The position numbers and the translations under genes are program-made. This document shows positions 8,668-17,002 of a DNA stretch of 39,338 nucleotides, one piece after another (within the stretch, counting starts at the first letter, position 1; the number at the start of each line of letters is the position of its first letter). The notes under the pieces are model-generated. The model did no database searches. It was not told the origin of the DNA and worked only from the letters and a program-made list of their open reading frames with translations. The DNA comes from Paludibacteraceae bacterium (GTDB lineage Bacteria; Bacteroidota; Bacteroidia; Bacteroidales; Paludibacteraceae): assembly GCA_016292775.1 (NCBI GenBank), contig JAEDFN010000012.1, positions 1-39,338 of the forward strand, read 5' to 3'.

Positions 8668-10823
8668 AAGTTTATCAAACTAATGAAATTAAGAACATCT
8701 CTTTAATGGGAGGTTCCGGCTCCGGGAAAACCACTCTTGTAGAAGCTATGCTTTATGAGAGTGGAGTTATTAAACGTAGAGGTACTGTAGAAGCTAAAAA
8801 TACGGTGTCCGACTATTTCCCTGTTGAAATGGAATATGGCTATTCCGTTTTCCCTACCGTTTTACACGTTGAATGGGCAGGTAAAAAACTTAATATTATC
8901 GATTGCCCGGGTTCTGACGACTTTGTTGGGGGCGTTATTACTTCCCTCGGCGTTACCGACCAAGCTCTTATCGTTGTCAATACTCAATATGGCGTTGAGG
9001 TGGGTACTCAAAACCATTTCAGATATACCGAACAAGCTCATAAACCCGTTATTTTCCTCGCTAACCAATTGGATACCGAAAAATCGAATTTCGACCAAAC
9101 TGTTGAGCAACTCCGCGAAAGTTTCGGTCCTAAGGTGGTGCTTGTCCAATATCCGGTGAACTGCGGCCCTAATTTTAACGCCGTTATCGACGTCCTACTT
9201 ATGAAGATGTACCGCTGGAAACCGGAAGGTGGTGCCCCTGAAATTCTTGATATACCTGCCGACCAACTCGATAAAGCTAAAGAATTACACAATACCCTCG
9301 TTGAAGCTGCTGCCGAAAACGATGAGACTTTAATGGATAAATACTTCGAACAAGGCTCCCTCTCTGAAGATGAAATGCGTGCCGGTATTCGTAAAGGCCT
9401 CGTTGGTAGAGATATTTTCCCTGTATTCTGCGTTTGCTCAGGTAAAGATATGGGCGTGCGTCGCCTTATGGAATTCCTCGGTAATGTGGTGCCTTTCGTC
9501 GACGATATGCCTTGCCCTGTAACTACCGATGCCGTTGAAGTTAAACCTGATAAGGATGCTCCTACTTCTGTTTTCGTGTTCAAAACCAGCGTTGAACCTC
9601 ATATAGGCGAAGTTATCTACTTCAAAGTTATGAGCGGTACTATCAAAGAGGGTGACGATATGACTAATATCTCTCGTAATGGCGGTAAAGAACGTATATC
9701 TCAACTCTTCTGCGTGGCAGGTGCTAACCGTATTAAGGTCGACCAACTCGTGGCAGGTGATATCGGTGCTACTGTTAAACTCAAAGATACTCGTACCGGT
9801 AACGTGCTTAATGCCAAGGGTTGCGAATACAACTTCGAGGGTATCAAATATCCGGAACCTAAATACCGCCGTGCTATTAAGCCTGTAGCTAATGGTGAAG
9901 AGGAAAAACTTAATGAAATCCTTACCCGTATGCACGAGGAAGACCCTACTTGGATTGTTGAACAAAGTAAAGAACTTAAACAAACTATAGTTTCCGGTCA
10001 AGGCGAATTCCACCTCCGTACCCTTAAATGGCGTATTGAGAATAATGATAAACTTCCTATCGAATTCCTCGAACCTCGTATCCCTTATCGCGAAACTATC
10101 ACTCGTGCCGCTCGTAGCGACTATCGCCATAAAAAACAATCAGGTGGTGCCGGCCAATTTGGTGAAGTTCACCTCATTATCGAACCTTATGTAGAAGGCG
10201 AACCTGTGAAGGAAATTTATAAATTCAATGGTCAAGAGTATAGAATATCCGCTCGTGATACTCAGGAAATCGCTCTCGATTGGGGTGGTAAACTCGTGAT
10301 GGTGAACTCTATCGTCGGTGGTGCTATCGATGCAAGATTTATGCCTGCTATCCTTAAAGGACTTATGGACCGTATGGAGCAAGGCCCTCTTACCGGTTCT
10401 TATGCCCGCGATGTGCGCGTTATCATTTATGATGGTAAAATGCACCCGGTAGACTCTAACGAAATCTCTTTCCGCCTCGCCGGACGTAATGCTTTCGCTC
10501 AAGCGTTTAAAGAGGCTAACCCTAAAATCCTCGAACCGGTTTACGATGTCGAAGTGCTCGTGCCTTCCGACCGTATGGGTGATGTCATGAGTGACCTCCA
10601 AGGCCGTAGAGCTATTATTATGGGTATGGAAAGTGTTAAGGGCTTTGAAAAACTTCTCGCTAAAGTGCCTCTTAAAGAGCTCTCTAATTATTCTACCGCG
10701 CTTAGCTCTCTCTCAGGTGGCCGTGCTTCTTTCTCTATGAAGTTCGCTTCTTACGAGTTATGCCCTTCTGACGTTCAAGAGAAACTCCTCAAAGAATACG
10801 AGGCTACTCAAACCGAAGATTAA
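8664..10823 (+). CDS. fusA2: EF-G-like translation factor (EF-G2 type), probably without normal GTPase activity
   Basis: 719 residues with the full EF-G domain order: G domain, domain II, then domains III-V ending in LSGGRASFSMKFASYELCP. The P-loop is GGSGSGKTT (16-24) rather than AHIDAGKTT. The G3 motif is DCPGSDDF (80-87), with Ser84 where EF-G has the catalytic His of DTPGHVDF. G4 is NQLD (134-137) instead of NKMD, and switch I lacks the ERGITITSA motif. Published work on the Bacteroides thetaiotaomicron EF-G2 paralogue describes a factor that supports translocation without GTP hydrolysis during nutrient limitation and gut colonisation; this protein has the matching features. A canonical fusA lies at 21776, so this is a paralogue. 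Equivalence is inferred from motifs. Confidence 0.88.
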   Translation: MKVYQTNEIKNISLMGGSGSGKTTLVEAMLYESGVIKRRGTVEAKNTVSDYFPVEMEYGYSVFPTVLHVEWAGKKLNIIDCPGSDDFVGGVITSLGVTDQALIVVNTQYGVEVGTQNHFRYTEQAHKPVIFLANQLDTEKSNFDQTVEQLRESFGPKVVLVQYPVNCGPNFNAVIDVLLMKMYRWKPEGGAPEILDIPADQLDKAKELHNTLVEAAAENDETLMDKYFEQGSLSEDEMRAGIRKGLVGRDIFPVFCVCSGKDMGVRRLMEFLGNVVPFVDDMPCPVTTDAVEVKPDKDAPTSVFVFKTSVEPHIGEVIYFKVMSGTIKEGDDMTNISRNGGKERISQLFCVAGANRIKVDQLVAGDIGATVKLKDTRTGNVLNAKGCEYNFEGIKYPEPKYRRAIKPVANGEEEKLNEILTRMHEEDPTWIVEQSKELKQTIVSGQGEFHLRTLKWRIENNDKLPIEFLEPRIPYRETITRAARSDYRHKKQSGGAGQFGEVHLIIEPYVEGEPVKEIYKFNGQEYRISARDTQEIALDWGGKLVMVNSIVGGAIDARFMPAILKGLMDRMEQGPLTGSYARDVRVIIYDGKMHPVDSNEISFRLAGRNAFAQAFKEANPKILEPVYDVEVLVPSDRMGDVMSDLQGRRAIIMGMESVKGFEKLLAKVPLKELSNYSTALSSLSGGRASFSMKFASYELCPSDVQEKLLKEYEATQTED

Positions 10824-10850
10824 TTTTTTCATTTTTAGAATACTAAATAG

Positions 10851-10883
10851 GAGTGGATATGCCTCGGCTTATCCACTCTTTTT
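10851..10883 (+). terminator. Rho-independent terminator after the EF-G2-like gene
   Basis: A 9-bp stem GAGTGGATA/TATCCACTC with a small GCC/GGC inner pairing is followed by five T residues. Confidence 0.88.
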
Positions 10884-10920
10884 ATTCATATTTCCCTATC
10901 CCTTTTTTCGTTTTTTTTTG

Positions 10921-10928
10921 TAAATTTG
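10921..10928 (+). promoter_or_regulatory. Promoter -7 box for rnpA
   Basis: TAAATTTG matches TAnnTTTG and lies 40 bases before the chosen rnpA start. The T-rich DNA upstream has no clear TTTG at the expected distance. If real, it excludes the in-frame TTG at 10926 as the start codon. Confidence 0.55.
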
Positions 10929-10967
10929 CACTCTGTTTGTTGCAACGTTTTTAGTTTCTTATATTTA

Positions 10968-11567
10968 ATGGATTTTTCTTTCCCGAAAAGCAAACACCTT
11001 TGTGGTAAAAATGTGATAGACAATTTGTTCGTTAATGGAGATAAATTACTCGCTTATCCCCTAAGGGTGGTCTATTCCCTCTCTCCTATTGATTATTCCC
11101 TTTCTTCAACAGAGTTATCTGTGCCTACAACAGATATTTTTCCATCCGAAATCGACGCAAATACAGCTGCTTCGGAGTGTGCTAAAGTTCCTTCCGATTC
11201 TACCCAAGTTCCGCAAAATACCTCTCTTGTTATTCCTAAAAATCCATTCACGTCTGAAAACCAATCATCTATCCCTACCGGCGTTGTTCATTCTTCTATA
11301 AGTTCTACTGTCGAACCGGTTAGAGTGATGTTTGTCGTGCCTAAAAGGTTTTACAAACATGCCGTCGACAGAAATAGATATAAACGCCTGCTTCGTGAAG
11401 CGTACCGCTTACAACAAAATTCACTTATCGATGTGCTTAAAAAAAATAATTTGCGTATCGATATGGCTATCATCGTAATTAATAATGATTTCAACCTCTC
11501 GTACGCAAATATTTTTCCGAAAATGACTAAAGTGATTAATAAAATTATTGAGAATATCAATCACTGA
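10968..11567 (+). CDS. rnpA: Ribonuclease P protein component with a long internal insertion
   Basis: 199 residues from the ATG at 10968 (an upstream TTG overlaps the promoter). RnpA binds the RNase P RNA and helps cleave 5' leaders from pre-tRNAs. The N-terminus fits the family (FPKSKHLCGKNVIDNLF, then YPLRVVYSL). The signature RNR motif is intact at 130-147 (KHAVDRNRYKRLLREAYR). The family is usually 110-140 residues. Here a Ser/Thr/Pro-rich segment of about 75 residues (41-116) is inserted in the loop between PLRVVY and VRVMFVVPKR, in frame and with no stop. It has no neighbouring rpmH or yidD. The next gene is convergent, and I see no clear terminator in the 81-base gap. Confidence 0.9.
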   Translation: MDFSFPKSKHLCGKNVIDNLFVNGDKLLAYPLRVVYSLSPIDYSLSSTELSVPTTDIFPSEIDANTAASECAKVPSDSTQVPQNTSLVIPKNPFTSENQSSIPTGVVHSSISSTVEPVRVMFVVPKRFYKHAVDRNRYKRLLREAYRLQQNSLIDVLKKNNLRIDMAIIVINNDFNLSYANIFPKMTKVINKIIENINH

Positions 11568-11648
11568 AATAGTAGTCAGTTCCCCTTTTTCATATCATAA
11601 TGTATAAGTGGATTGCTTTCTCTAATCGCTTTTCTGCATCTTATTTAC

Positions 11649-12287
11649 TTAAATATAAGGATTGTATTTTTTCTCGTCACCTATAGTAGTGTAGCTGCCA
11701 TGCCCGCAATAAACTCTTGTGCTGTCGGGTAGAATAATTAATTTATCTTTGATAGATTTTATTAGGGTGCTATAGCTACCGCCCTCTAAATCCGTTCTTC
11801 CTATTGACCCTTCAAAAAGAGTGTCCCCGGATAATAATATTCCGGATTGTGCCATGTAGAAACATATGCCTCCTTGGCTGTGCCCCGGTGTTTCTATTAC
11901 TTTTATTATCTCTTTTCCCAATGATAATACACTGCTTTCGTCTAAGAATATTCCTATCGGCTCTACTTCAACTTCAAAGGGTAATCCAAACATCTTTATC
12001 TGATTTTGTAAGCCGGCGGCTATTCCGCTATCTCCTTTGTGTGCCATTAATTTTACATCATAAGTCTCTGTAGCCCAATAATTTCCAAAGCAGTGGTCGA
12101 AATGCATATGGGTATTCATCAAATACTTTATTTTGATGCCTTTATCGGTTATGAACGCTGATAGTCTGCGCTTTTCCTCCTCAAAAAGGGCTCCGCAATC
12201 TACTATCGCCCCTTCTTTGGTCTCTTCATCCCATATGATATATGTGTTTTCTTGTATCGGATTGAAAATGAATTGCTTTATCTCCAT
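11649..12287 (-). CDS. Metallo-beta-lactamase-fold hydrolase (glyoxalase II-like, YcbL type)
   Basis: 212 residues. The metal-binding signature THMHFDH (59-65) supplies His60, His62, Asp64 and His65. Further ligands are His136 in ETPGHSQGG, Asp155 in LLSGDTLFEG and His196 in YCGHGSYT. That is the complete dinuclear site of the hydroxyacylglutathione-hydrolase group. Its length, short of a full glyoxalase II with its C-terminal helical domain, fits the small YcbL-like branch, which hydrolyses thioesters. The physiological substrate is not known. It lies 112 bases downstream of rsmG on the same strand, and I see no -7 box in that gap, so it may be read from the rsmG promoter. Confidence 0.88.
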   Translation of the reverse strand: MEIKQFIFNPIQENTYIIWDEETKEGAIVDCGALFEEEKRRLSAFITDKGIKIKYLMNTHMHFDHCFGNYWATETYDVKLMAHKGDSGIAAGLQNQIKMFGLPFEVEVEPIGIFLDESSVLSLGKEIIKVIETPGHSQGGICFYMAQSGILLSGDTLFEGSIGRTDLEGGSYSTLIKSIKDKLIILPDSTRVYCGHGSYTTIGDEKKYNPYI

Positions 12288-12399
12288 ATTTGTATTTATT
12301 TTTGTGTATATGAAAAAATAGTGTAATCCCTGCTTTTTAAATTATTCGATAAACCCGCTCCGTCCGAGATGTTGACCTATTCACCGAGTTGATCTATGT

Positions 12400-13020
12400 T
12401 TATAATGGCAGATAAACCCCTTTTTTCGTCTTAAAAAAATCTTCTTCGAAGTAGTCGCTCAAATTATAAAGCGATGCAACTCTCTTATATTGCCCCACTT
12501 CGTGCTCCAATTCCCCGCCTTTAAGGCAGATTAGTCCGTTAGGTAACGCGTTTTTTTGCTCACTACTCACGTTTTTTCTTACCAATTTTACCAAATCGCT
12601 CAATGGCATCACAGCCCTGGATATGATAAAGTCGTATTTTTCTTTTACATCTTCCATTCGACTCCATTGTGTGCTCACGTTCTCTAATTGTAGCGATTCG
12701 GCTACTGATCCGGCAACTTTTACTTTCTTGCCGATTGAGTCTACCAAATGAAATTTACACTCTTCAAACATTATTGCTAATGGTATCCCCGGAAATCCTC
12801 CTCCGGTGCCTACATCTACTAATGTTGTTCCCGGCTTGAATTTCAATATCTTAGCTATTGCTAAGGAGTGTAGCACGTGATGCTCGTATAGATTGTCAAT
12901 ATCTTTGCGTGAGATGACGTTTATCTTTGAGTTCCAATCTCTGTATAGCTCGTTTAATGCCGAGAATCTCTCTCTTTGCTTATCCGTTAATTCCGGAAAA
13001 TATTTTAGTATAATATCCAT
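12400..13020 (-). CDS. rsmG: 16S rRNA (guanine527-N7)-methyltransferase
   Basis: 206 residues. RsmG, formerly GidB, uses S-adenosylmethionine to methylate N7 of G527 in the 530 loop of 16S rRNA. The SAM-binding motif is DVGTGGGFPG (69-78), followed by the acidic strand end FHLVD. The N-terminal WNSKINVISRKD and the later DFIISRAVMPL are family hallmarks. Loss of this gene gives low-level streptomycin resistance in other bacteria. It is transcribed away from rplS, with a good promoter in the shared spacer. The gene looks complete. Confidence 0.95.
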   Translation of the reverse strand: MDIILKYFPELTDKQRERFSALNELYRDWNSKINVISRKDIDNLYEHHVLHSLAIAKILKFKPGTTLVDVGTGGGFPGIPLAIMFEECKFHLVDSIGKKVKVAGSVAESLQLENVSTQWSRMEDVKEKYDFIISRAVMPLSDLVKLVRKNVSSEQKNALPNGLICLKGGELEHEVGQYKRVASLYNLSDYFEEDFFKTKKGVYLPL

Positions 13021-13086
13021 AATCTTTTGTATGTTAGCTTGATTACCTCTCTAATCAAAATCTCTTTTTATGAGATTCTTGTTTTA

Positions 13087-13116
13087 CAAAGGTAATGATT
13101 TTTATTTGATATCCAA
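13087..13116 (-). promoter_or_regulatory. Promoter of rsmG
   Basis: On the minus strand TTG (13116-13114), a 19-base spacer, and TACCTTTG (13094-13087) match the Bacteroidota consensus. Transcription would start near 13080, about 60 bases before the rsmG start. It is divergent from the rplS promoter. Confidence 0.75.
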
Positions 13117-13176
13117 TAATGTTCGTTCTTGAAATTTTTGCCTATTGTTTATTTAAAATTTAGGTTACAAAACTAT

Positions 13177-13207
13177 TTTGTCAATCAAAAATATTGTTGT
13201 AACTTTG
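13177..13207 (+). promoter_or_regulatory. Promoter of rplS
   Basis: TTTG (13177-13180), a 19-base spacer and TAACTTTG (13200-13207) form a near-ideal promoter. The leader of about 75 bases contains a small palindrome ATAGG/CCTAT (13237-13249) and a 12-codon frame from the ATG at 13242; neither is compelling. Confidence 0.85.
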
Positions 13208-13289
13208 CAGCCGTTATGTGTAGCCTCTGATATGGAATAGGATGCCTATGAATGCTGCACCATTATTTACTCTAAATTAGTTCATTAAC

Positions 13290-13634
13290 ATGGATTTGAT
13301 TAAAATTGCAGAACAAGCTTTTGCAGTAGAGAAAAATCACCCTTCATTCAAAAGTGGTGATACTGTTACTATCGACTATCGTATCAAAGAGGGTAACAAA
13401 GAGCGTATTCAACGTTACAAAGGTGTGGTAATTAAAATTGCCGGCCATGGTGATAACAAACGTTTTACCGTTCGTAAAATGTCTGATAACGTTGGTGTTG
13501 AGCGTATTTTCCCTATGAATTCTCCTTTTATCGATAAGATTGAGGTGAATAAAATCGGTAAAGTACGTCGTGCTAAACTTTATTATTTACGTAATCTTAC
13601 AGGTAAAGCTGCTCGTATCGCTGAAAAACGTTAA
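13290..13634 (+). CDS. rplS: 50S ribosomal protein L19
   Basis: 114 residues, the usual length for bL19. FKSGDTVTIDYRIKEG, RIQRYKGVVI and ERIFPMNSP are conserved family segments, and the C-terminus RRAKLYYLRNLTGKAARI is typical. L19 sits at the 30S-50S interface. In many bacteria it follows trmD; here it stands alone with its own promoter and a terminator shared with convergent lepB. Confidence 0.97.
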   Translation: MDLIKIAEQAFAVEKNHPSFKSGDTVTIDYRIKEGNKERIQRYKGVVIKIAGHGDNKRFTVRKMSDNVGVERIFPMNSPFIDKIEVNKIGKVRRAKLYYLRNLTGKAARIAEKR

Positions 13635-13655
13635 GTTTTACTCTTGTAAATGTAT

Positions 13656-13692
13656 AAAAAAGGTTTGTACTTTATTAGTACAAACCTTTTTT
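13656..13692. terminator. Bidirectional terminator between rplS and lepB
   Basis: AGGTTTGTAC (13661-13670) pairs perfectly with GTACAAACCT (13678-13687). A runs on the left and T runs on the right mean the hairpin ends in a U tract when read from either strand. It lies between the converging rplS and lepB genes. Confidence 0.92.
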
Positions 13693-13712
13693 ATTGCTAT
13701 TTTATTTTCTTG

Positions 13713-15191
13713 TTATCTTTCGGCATTTCTAAAAAATCTACTCCATCTAATCTTGCCCTTAAACCAATCTACATCCCTATCTAAGGATAACCATACAAAT
13801 ACAGGGCGACCAACTATATGTGTTTCAGGTACAAAACCCCACATACGCGAGTCTGCCGAGTTGTGCCTGTTGTCTCCCATCATCCAATAATAGTCGTATT
13901 TAAAGGTGTAGCTTGTTGACTCTTCTCCGTTGAGTATCGCTTTGCCGTTCTTATACTCTAATGTGTTGCCTTCGTAGTTTACTATGCAACGTTCGTATCT
14001 GATGATGTTGTCTTCGGTCAGCTCTATGCTACTGCCTGCCGATGGTATCCATAGTGGTCCGTAATTGTCTCTATCCCACTTGTTTGTATATGGTAATGGA
14101 TATATAGGGGAGTTATATCCTTCTATTACTTTCTCTTTTACTATCTGCTTTATTATGGCTGTTTTTTTAAGTTCTTTCAATGCTTCTTCTGTCAATGCCA
14201 TGGAGTAGATATAACCCCAATTACCTTCGTTTTGTGGAGTCATACCTATTTCTGAAAGGTATACGGCTGTGGTTTGAGGGTCTATCATCGATACCTCTCC
14301 GGTGCTTATCCCTATCTTATGCAACTTCTCAATATTCAGCATATTACCGTTTGTCTGTACAAAATAGTTATACTGTACTCCGGGCGCATTTTTAAATTCT
14401 TTGCCGTCGACATACAATATCGAGTTGCGTAGCTCTATCGTCTCACCTGGTAGTCCTACACACCGTTTTACATAATTCTCGCGCTTGTCTACCGGACGGT
14501 ATATTATCTCTCCGTATTCCGATTCTAAAGAATGTACTTTCACCCTCCCTTTTTGCATTATCGCATTGTAGACTTTATATGGCATAATGCTGTCCTGCAA
14601 CCAGTTATATCCCGAGTGAAGATAGCATAAGGTGTAATAGTCCGGATTGTTACATTTCAATGGTACTGTATCCCCCGCAGGAAAATTGAATACTACTATG
14701 TCGCCGCTCTCTATCGTATCAAAACCTTTTAATCTTTTGTATTCCCATTGTGGCTTTTCTATATACGATTTCATTCCCCATGGAAAGGTGTTTTGTACTA
14801 ACGGAAAAGAGAGTGGGGTGTTTGGAATTCGTGGCCCGTAACTGCATTTACTTACGAATAAGAAATCTCCTACTTTCAATGTCTGCTCTAATGATGAGGT
14901 AGGTATTTGATAGTTTTGAAATAGGTATAAGTTAATGAAATATACGGCTATCAACGCAAATACTATAGCGTCTACCCAACTGAATATCGTGTATAATGTC
15001 TTATTGGTATCTTTGTATCTCTTCCAAAATGTCCATGGTATAATTTTGGTTATGAATATGTCAAAGATTATTGGGTATAAGAATAACCACCAATAATTAC
15101 CTACCCAAATGATGAATAGCACAAATATCAGTGTCCATATTCCTAATTTTACCCACGATGATACGGGCTTTTTTAAATCTATTTTCTTCAT
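13713..15191 (-). CDS. lepB: Signal peptidase I, long Bacteroidota form
   Basis: 492 residues, much longer than the 300 or so of typical LepB. Hydrophobic N-terminal segments (about 15-50 and 73-92) hold it in the inner membrane with the active site in the periplasm, where it removes signal peptides from exported proteins. The catalytic Ser is predicted at Ser100 in QIPTSSLEQTL and the catalytic Lys at Lys242 in YVKRCVGLPGETIEL. The conserved box GDNRHNSADSR is at 439-449. The extra length is mainly an insertion (about 270-430) between the Lys box and that last box, a form I recall as usual in this phylum. It is last in the nadA-aroB-dapB-lepB unit, 26 bases after dapB. Confidence 0.95.
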   Translation of the reverse strand: MKKIDLKKPVSSWVKLGIWTLIFVLFIIWVGNYWWLFLYPIIFDIFITKIIPWTFWKRYKDTNKTLYTIFSWVDAIVFALIAVYFINLYLFQNYQIPTSSLEQTLKVGDFLFVSKCSYGPRIPNTPLSFPLVQNTFPWGMKSYIEKPQWEYKRLKGFDTIESGDIVVFNFPAGDTVPLKCNNPDYYTLCYLHSGYNWLQDSIMPYKVYNAIMQKGRVKVHSLESEYGEIIYRPVDKRENYVKRCVGLPGETIELRNSILYVDGKEFKNAPGVQYNYFVQTNGNMLNIEKLHKIGISTGEVSMIDPQTTAVYLSEIGMTPQNEGNWGYIYSMALTEEALKELKKTAIIKQIVKEKVIEGYNSPIYPLPYTNKWDRDNYGPLWIPSAGSSIELTEDNIIRYERCIVNYEGNTLEYKNGKAILNGEESTSYTFKYDYYWMMGDNRHNSADSRMWGFVPETHIVGRPVFVWLSLDRDVDWFKGKIRWSRFFRNAER

Positions 15192-15217
15192 AACAAGAAA
15201 TTACTTTTGTATGATGT

Positions 15218-15931
15218 TTAAAATTTTAATATATCTCTCATTGTGAACAGACCTTTTTTGCCTGCCAAAAACTCGGCGGCTATCACTGCTCCTAAAGCAA
15301 ATCCTTCTCTGGAATAGGCTTCATGCTTTATCTCTATCTTGTCTTGTGCCGATTTGTAATCGACGATATGTGTGCCGGGCACATTGCCTTCTCTTATCGC
15401 AGTGACGCTTATCTCGTTTGATTCTGCATCCCCTTGTAATGTCCACCCCTCTTTTTTGTTGTTGTTACTGATAATATCTTCCGCTATGGTTATCGCTGTT
15501 CCACTCGGAGCGTCTTTTTTCTGCGTGTGATGTATCTCGGTGATACTTACTTCGTATGGGTAGTTGCTCATTATCTTGGCTAACTGCCTGTTTATCTCAA
15601 AAAAGATATTTACTCCTAATGAGAAGTTGGATGACCATAATAGGGCACTGTCGTATCTATTTATTGCATCGTTTATCTCTTCCGCGCTTTTTTTCCATCC
15701 CGTTGTGCCTGATACTACAGGTACTCCCGCTTGCCACGATTTGTTGATATTCTCCCATGCCTCCCCGGGTACGGTGAATTCTATGGCTACGTCTGCCATG
15801 GAAAATGCCTCGCTACCAATCTCTTCTTTGTTGTTGATGTCTATTATCAACACAATTTCATGGCCGCGTTTCTTTGCTATCTCTTCTATCATATGGCCCA
15901 TCTTGCCATATCCTATCAATGCAATTTTCAT
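15218..15931 (-). CDS. dapB: 4-hydroxy-tetrahydrodipicolinate reductase
   Basis: 237 residues. DapB reduces 4-hydroxy-tetrahydrodipicolinate with NAD(P)H in the diaminopimelate/lysine pathway, which also feeds peptidoglycan synthesis. The nucleotide-binding turn is GYGKMG (7-12). The catalytic and substrate-binding segment is EIHHTQKKDAPSGTA (132-146), with His134 and Lys138 as expected catalytic residues. It is a little shorter than the 260-270 of proteobacterial forms, as is common in Bacteroidota. It lies 22 bases after aroB and 26 before lepB. Confidence 0.95.
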   Translation of the reverse strand: MKIALIGYGKMGHMIEEIAKKRGHEIVLIIDINNKEEIGSEAFSMADVAIEFTVPGEAWENINKSWQAGVPVVSGTTGWKKSAEEINDAINRYDSALLWSSNFSLGVNIFFEINRQLAKIMSNYPYEVSITEIHHTQKKDAPSGTAITIAEDIISNNNKKEGWTLQGDAESNEISVTAIREGNVPGTHIVDYKSAQDKIEIKHEAYSREGFALGAVIAAEFLAGKKGLFTMRDILKF

Positions 15932-15953
15932 CTTTTGTAATCAAAAAAATTCC

Positions 15954-17000
15954 TTAATTCTCTCGTATATAGTCCAAGGCTTCAAAAATCTCTTCTTTTG
16001 TCGCACTTTGGTTTAGTCGCACATCCCCTATCCCCGCAAGTAATGAGAAGTTTATCTCATCCCCACTATTCTTCTTGTCGTGTTTCATATAGTTGTAGAT
16101 CTCCTCATACTCCTTGCATGTAAAAGGAAAACTGCCATAGTGCTCTTTGGCAAAACTCATCATCGTGTGTAATACGCTCTTGTCGAATTTCAGCTTGATG
16201 ACAGAGAGGTATATCTCTGCCAGCATACCCCACATCACTGCATATCCGTGTAGTATCGTATGCCCTTTTGATATAGACTCCGCTTCTAAGGCATGACCTA
16301 TGGTATGCCCGAAATTCAGCGATTTTCTTATGCCGTTATCAAGCGGATCGTTCTCCGTTATTCGTTGCTTTAAATCTAAATTCTGCTTTAATAAGAGCGA
16401 CAACCTCTTGATGTCAAATTTCTCAATGTCGTAACTCATCGTTTGCTCAAAGAGAATGTTATCTCCTATCAATGAGTGCTTTATCATCTCGGCATACCCC
16501 GATAGACGATTCTCGGTGTCTAATGTCTCAAAAAAGGTTGGATTGATGATTATTAAGTCCGCCGGTACAAAGGTGCCTATCATATTCTTTACTCCACGAT
16601 AGTTGATGCCGTTTTTCCCTCCGGTGGCTGCATCTATGGTGGCCAAGAGGGTGGTGGGAATGTTGATGAAATGCATGCCACGCTTATATGTCGCCGCAGC
16701 AAATCCTCCAATGTCACATATCAGTCCGCCCCCTACATTTATTAATAACGAATGACGTGTCGCCATATTTTCCATAAAGATATCCCATAATCGTACTACA
16801 TGGTCTAAATCTTTACTCTGCTCGTTTAAATCCAATGTTATTATCGTCGGGGATATGTTTGCAGTATTTATCTTGCTTAAACACAGCCTATTCGTCGTGT
16901 TGTCTACCAAAATAAATACTTGGTCGATATGGCGTATGCGTATCTCACTCTCTATGAGGCTGCCTATCTCTTCACTTGATTTATATTTTATTGCCGTCAT
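15954..17000 (-). CDS. aroB: 3-dehydroquinate synthase
   Basis: 348 residues. AroB converts 3-deoxy-D-arabino-heptulosonate 7-phosphate to 3-dehydroquinate, the second step of the shikimate pathway, using NAD+ and a divalent metal. The NAD-binding core is seen in NVGGGLICDIGGFAAATYKR, followed by IPTTLLATIDAATGGKNGIN. The metal ligands are expected in GYAEMIKHSL (Glu) and in LNFGHTIGHALE (His). It starts 2 bases after the nadA stop, indicating tight co-transcription and probable translational coupling. Confidence 0.96.
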   Translation of the reverse strand: MTAIKYKSSEEIGSLIESEIRIRHIDQVFILVDNTTNRLCLSKINTANISPTIITLDLNEQSKDLDHVVRLWDIFMENMATRHSLLINVGGGLICDIGGFAAATYKRGMHFINIPTTLLATIDAATGGKNGINYRGVKNMIGTFVPADLIIINPTFFETLDTENRLSGYAEMIKHSLIGDNILFEQTMSYDIEKFDIKRLSLLLKQNLDLKQRITENDPLDNGIRKSLNFGHTIGHALEAESISKGHTILHGYAVMWGMLAEIYLSVIKLKFDKSVLHTMMSFAKEHYGSFPFTCKEYEEIYNYMKHDKKNSGDEINFSLLAGIGDVRLNQSATKEEIFEALDYIREN

Positions 17001-17002
17001 CT

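Noticed and set aside
9038..10139. Long antisense reading frames (181 and 233 codons) opposite the EF-G2 gene
   Set aside because: They are products of strong codon bias on the coding strand, with no recognisable domain.
10926..10967. N-terminal extension of RnpA from a TTG
   Set aside because: It begins inside the promoter -7 box and the extra residues do not fit the family.
13242..13280. 12-codon leader frame before rplS
   Set aside because: It is very short and has no ribosome-binding site, stop/start overlap or structure to support it.
13570..13890. 106-codon plus-strand frame after rplS
   Set aside because: It overlaps the end of rplS, the bidirectional terminator and the end of lepB.
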